A stretch of DNA of 64,000 nucleotides, taken from contig OZ244977.1 of the NCBI GenBank assembly GCA_965222995.1, positions 2,666,001 to 2,730,000 of the forward strand. Direction: 5' to 3'. Positions 62,539 through 64,000 of the stretch are shown here, in pieces (the stretch's first letter is position 1; the number at the start of each line of letters is the position of its first letter). A model generated the notes under the pieces. The model was not told the DNA's origin. It made no database searches and saw only the letters and a program-made list of their open reading frames with translations. This stretch comes from SB11 sp965222995. Its GTDB lineage: Bacteria; Bacteroidota; Bacteroidia; UBA8524. The translations under genes and the position numbers were made by a program.

Positions 62539-63681
62539 TTATCTGTTTTGTACCGACACCCAATTTTGCTTAAAGTCGTCCATTTGTTCATTGGTAAAAC
62601 CGTAGGTATCTTTAAGTATAGCTTGGTACTGGGTTATTTTTTTAAGCTCAGTAGCTCCATCTGTAACAAACTTATAAGCTGTTGAATTACCGTTGTGGGG
62701 CGCATTCATCAATACCAATATTTCATCAATCTGAGCATCGGTAATAATGCGATGCTGTTGGGGTATAGCTTTAAAACCGTGTAAAAAACCTATCGCCTCA
62801 CCCAAGTCGTGTAACCCACCTGCAATATCACTATCTGATGGGTTAGTTTTTGATAATTTAGAAATTACACCATACCCGTAATTTATAGAGGTTGCCATCA
62901 TGGCTTTCTCAATATTAATTTTAAGAGCAGCTATTGCCTCATTTTTTTCTTTTTCATAAGCATCACCTGCTTTTACAGCTGCCAATAGTTTAATAAAGTT
63001 TGTTTGAATAATGGTATAAAAACCTTTCCCATCGTTCTTATCTCTGCGGGCAGTATACTTTGCCAAATAAGCATCAGGAGAATTGGTTTTTGTTGAGTTA
63101 TCAGTATTTGGAAATTCAGGGCTGGCACCAAAGGCACTTACCATTCTGTCTACAGTTTCTGTAGTAATTTCACCATCCATCAAAGTAAGTATGTGGTTGT
63201 ATAGGGCTGCACCGTATAATCCTTTTTCTACTTCCTGAATGTTTTCTTTTGCTCCCTTATCAAAAAGCCTTCCGCCAAAAACACCTCCGCTGGTAGCCTG
63301 AGCACCGTTTTTAGGGTCGTAAGAATTACCACTGGCATCAATCAATTCCTTAAACCAAACCGATTCTATTTTAGAAACATAGTATGCACCTGTTACAGTT
63401 TTTATATTTGGATTGCTTCCTGATGCAAATACATTGTTCAAGCCCATTTGAGATAACTTGGTAGTACCATCTTGAGCAGACTTCATATAATCTATGAAAT
63501 CTGAAAATTGAGATTTTATCGAAGTCTCTACAGCTGTATTCGCAGTATAGTTTGCCGACTCATAATTGGCAGGAATATTTAGTGTAGGTTTTGTATTGTT
63601 GTTGTCATCATCTTTCTTGCATGAAGTGCACAGCACAATACCCGCAAGCAATAAAGTAAAAACAGAGCTTAGTTTTTTCAT
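62539..63681 (-). CDS. DUF4856 lipoprotein
   Basis: A 380-residue lipoprotein (VLCTSC, Cys21, then KKDDDNNN) and first gene of the operon. The sequence is helical, with YESANYTANTAVETSIKSQFSDFIDYM near the start and a middle LYGAALYNHILTLMDGEITTETVDRMVSAFG. It fits DUF4856, which I recall as an imelysin-linked family of Bacteroidota with no proven function. The perfect promoter and palindrome upstream suggest repression when iron is available. Confidence 0.85.
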   Translation of the reverse strand: MKKLSSVFTLLLAGIVLCTSCKKDDDNNNTKPTLNIPANYESANYTANTAVETSIKSQFSDFIDYMKSAQDGTTKLSQMGLNNVFASGSNPNIKTVTGAYYVSKIESVWFKELIDASGNSYDPKNGAQATSGGVFGGRLFDKGAKENIQEVEKGLYGAALYNHILTLMDGEITTETVDRMVSAFGASPEFPNTDNSTKTNSPDAYLAKYTARRDKNDGKGFYTIIQTNFIKLLAAVKAGDAYEKEKNEAIAALKINIEKAMMATSINYGYGVISKLSKTNPSDSDIAGGLHDLGEAIGFLHGFKAIPQQHRIITDAQIDEILVLMNAPHNGNSTAYKFVTDGATELKKITQYQAILKDTYGFTNEQMDDFKQNWVSVQNR

Positions 63682-64000
63682 GGTTTAGTTTATTTCGGCT
63701 GCAAAACTATTCTTATTTAGATTAAATACAAATAACGTTTTAGAAACAACTACTTCCCTCCCCAAACTTTCACCGGTATTGATAAACAGGTATATCATTC
63801 CAAACTCCCCACACATAAAGCAATTCACACCTATGGTGAAAATTCATTTAGTAAAAATTCAATTCAAAAAGTATTTGATTAGCAAATTGTTAAATTTTTT
63901 ATCTCTCCTTTACTATGCCCATAACGGTAAGCCTACCCTCACTAAATAAATTATTACCTTGCAGGGGCTTAGAGGTATACATAATTTAATAATTTCAAAC
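63682..64000. other. 319-base right-end spacer with the iron-operon control region
   Basis: The first 55 bases hold the promoter and palindrome listed separately. The remaining bases to the window end (63736-64000) contain no frame of useful length on either strand. TTACCTTGCAGG near 63955 is similar to the promoter-like word ATTACCTTTGCGG before uvrA, but lacks one T, so it may serve a rightward gene outside the window. Confidence 0.5.
63702..63735 (-). promoter_or_regulatory. Promoter with embedded Fur-like 23-bp palindrome (DUF4856 operon)
   Basis: On the minus strand -33 TTTG (63729-63732) and -7 TAGTTTTG (63702-63709) lie exactly 19 bases apart. Across the -33 box and most of the spacer (63713-63735) is an imperfect palindrome: TTATTTNNATT, a central base, AATNNAAATAA, with 18 of 23 positions self-complementary. 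Bound repressor would block polymerase directly. The AT-rich arms resemble Bacteroidota Fur sites, as I recall them. The binder is inferred. Confidence 0.6.

Overview
The window is chromosomal DNA from a member of the Bacteroidota. The evidence is the promoter signature TAnnTTTG found just upstream of many starts (twice with a TTTG box exactly 19 nt further up), type IX secretion C-terminal sorting domains, carboxypeptidase-regulatory-type TonB receptors, an ECF sigma/FecR/STN cell-surface signalling set, a lipidated TamA homologue (TamL type), menaquinone-pathway MenE, DUF3857 and DUF4856 proteins, and short intergenic repeats of the kind common in this phylum. The DNA is AT-rich and densely coded on both strands. 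I would guess a Chitinophagia/Sphingobacteriia-like lineage, but the sequence does not settle this. There is no prophage, insertion sequence, CRISPR array or rRNA operon.

Layout. 1-3330: a patatin/outer-membrane-barrel fusion cut by the left edge, a small lipoprotein, a repeat-bearing spacer and an orphan AT-rich gene. 3390-8928: uvrA, a TM2/DUF2752 membrane pair, elbB and two HAD-type phosphatases. 9113-14332: an operon of an active-looking transglutaminase lipoprotein, a relative that has lost the catalytic Cys and His, and a small putative barrel protein. 14383-21942: methyltransferase, menE with a Tat-exported class V aminotransferase, a lone receiver-domain protein, anmK, a glutamate-type dehydrogenase, an MscS channel and tRNA-Pro(GGG) with a strong terminator. 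22387-29591: TonB receptor, yigZ, a secreted gluzincin, a Usp protein and a thiolase. 29609-33765: a DsbA/SpxH-like lipoprotein divergent from an HxlR regulator, then an OLD-family nuclease interrupted at an A8 run. 33889-38549: ECF sigma, FecR and an STN protein with ten 16-residue repeats. 38506-46033: a frameshifted SpoU methyltransferase, tamL, pyrD, pfkA, a lipoprotein, corA and a 55-residue membrane protein. 46620-53200: a sodium/solute symporter, lon, small membrane proteins and an FkbM methyltransferase. 53219-57528: two tandem PKD surface proteins, only one with a sorting tag, and tRNA-Leu(GAG). 57556-63735: a four-gene DUF4856/imelysin/HTTM/TonB-receptor operon.

How genes work together. 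The clearest functional unit is the last operon. It pairs imelysin and DUF4856 lipoproteins with a FecA-like receptor and a membrane protein that is recognisably a vitamin-K-dependent gamma-carboxylase relative, but with Leu where I recall the catalytic Lys. Its promoter contains a 23-bp imperfect palindrome lying over the -33 box and most of the spacer, which fits control by an iron repressor such as Fur. The ECF-sigma/FecR/STN-repeat set looks like a surface-signalling device whose third gene has no TonB barrel. Two genes, the OLD nuclease and the SpoU methyltransferase, are each one A short in an A-run. Either the assembly has homopolymer errors or these genes use slippage or are decaying.
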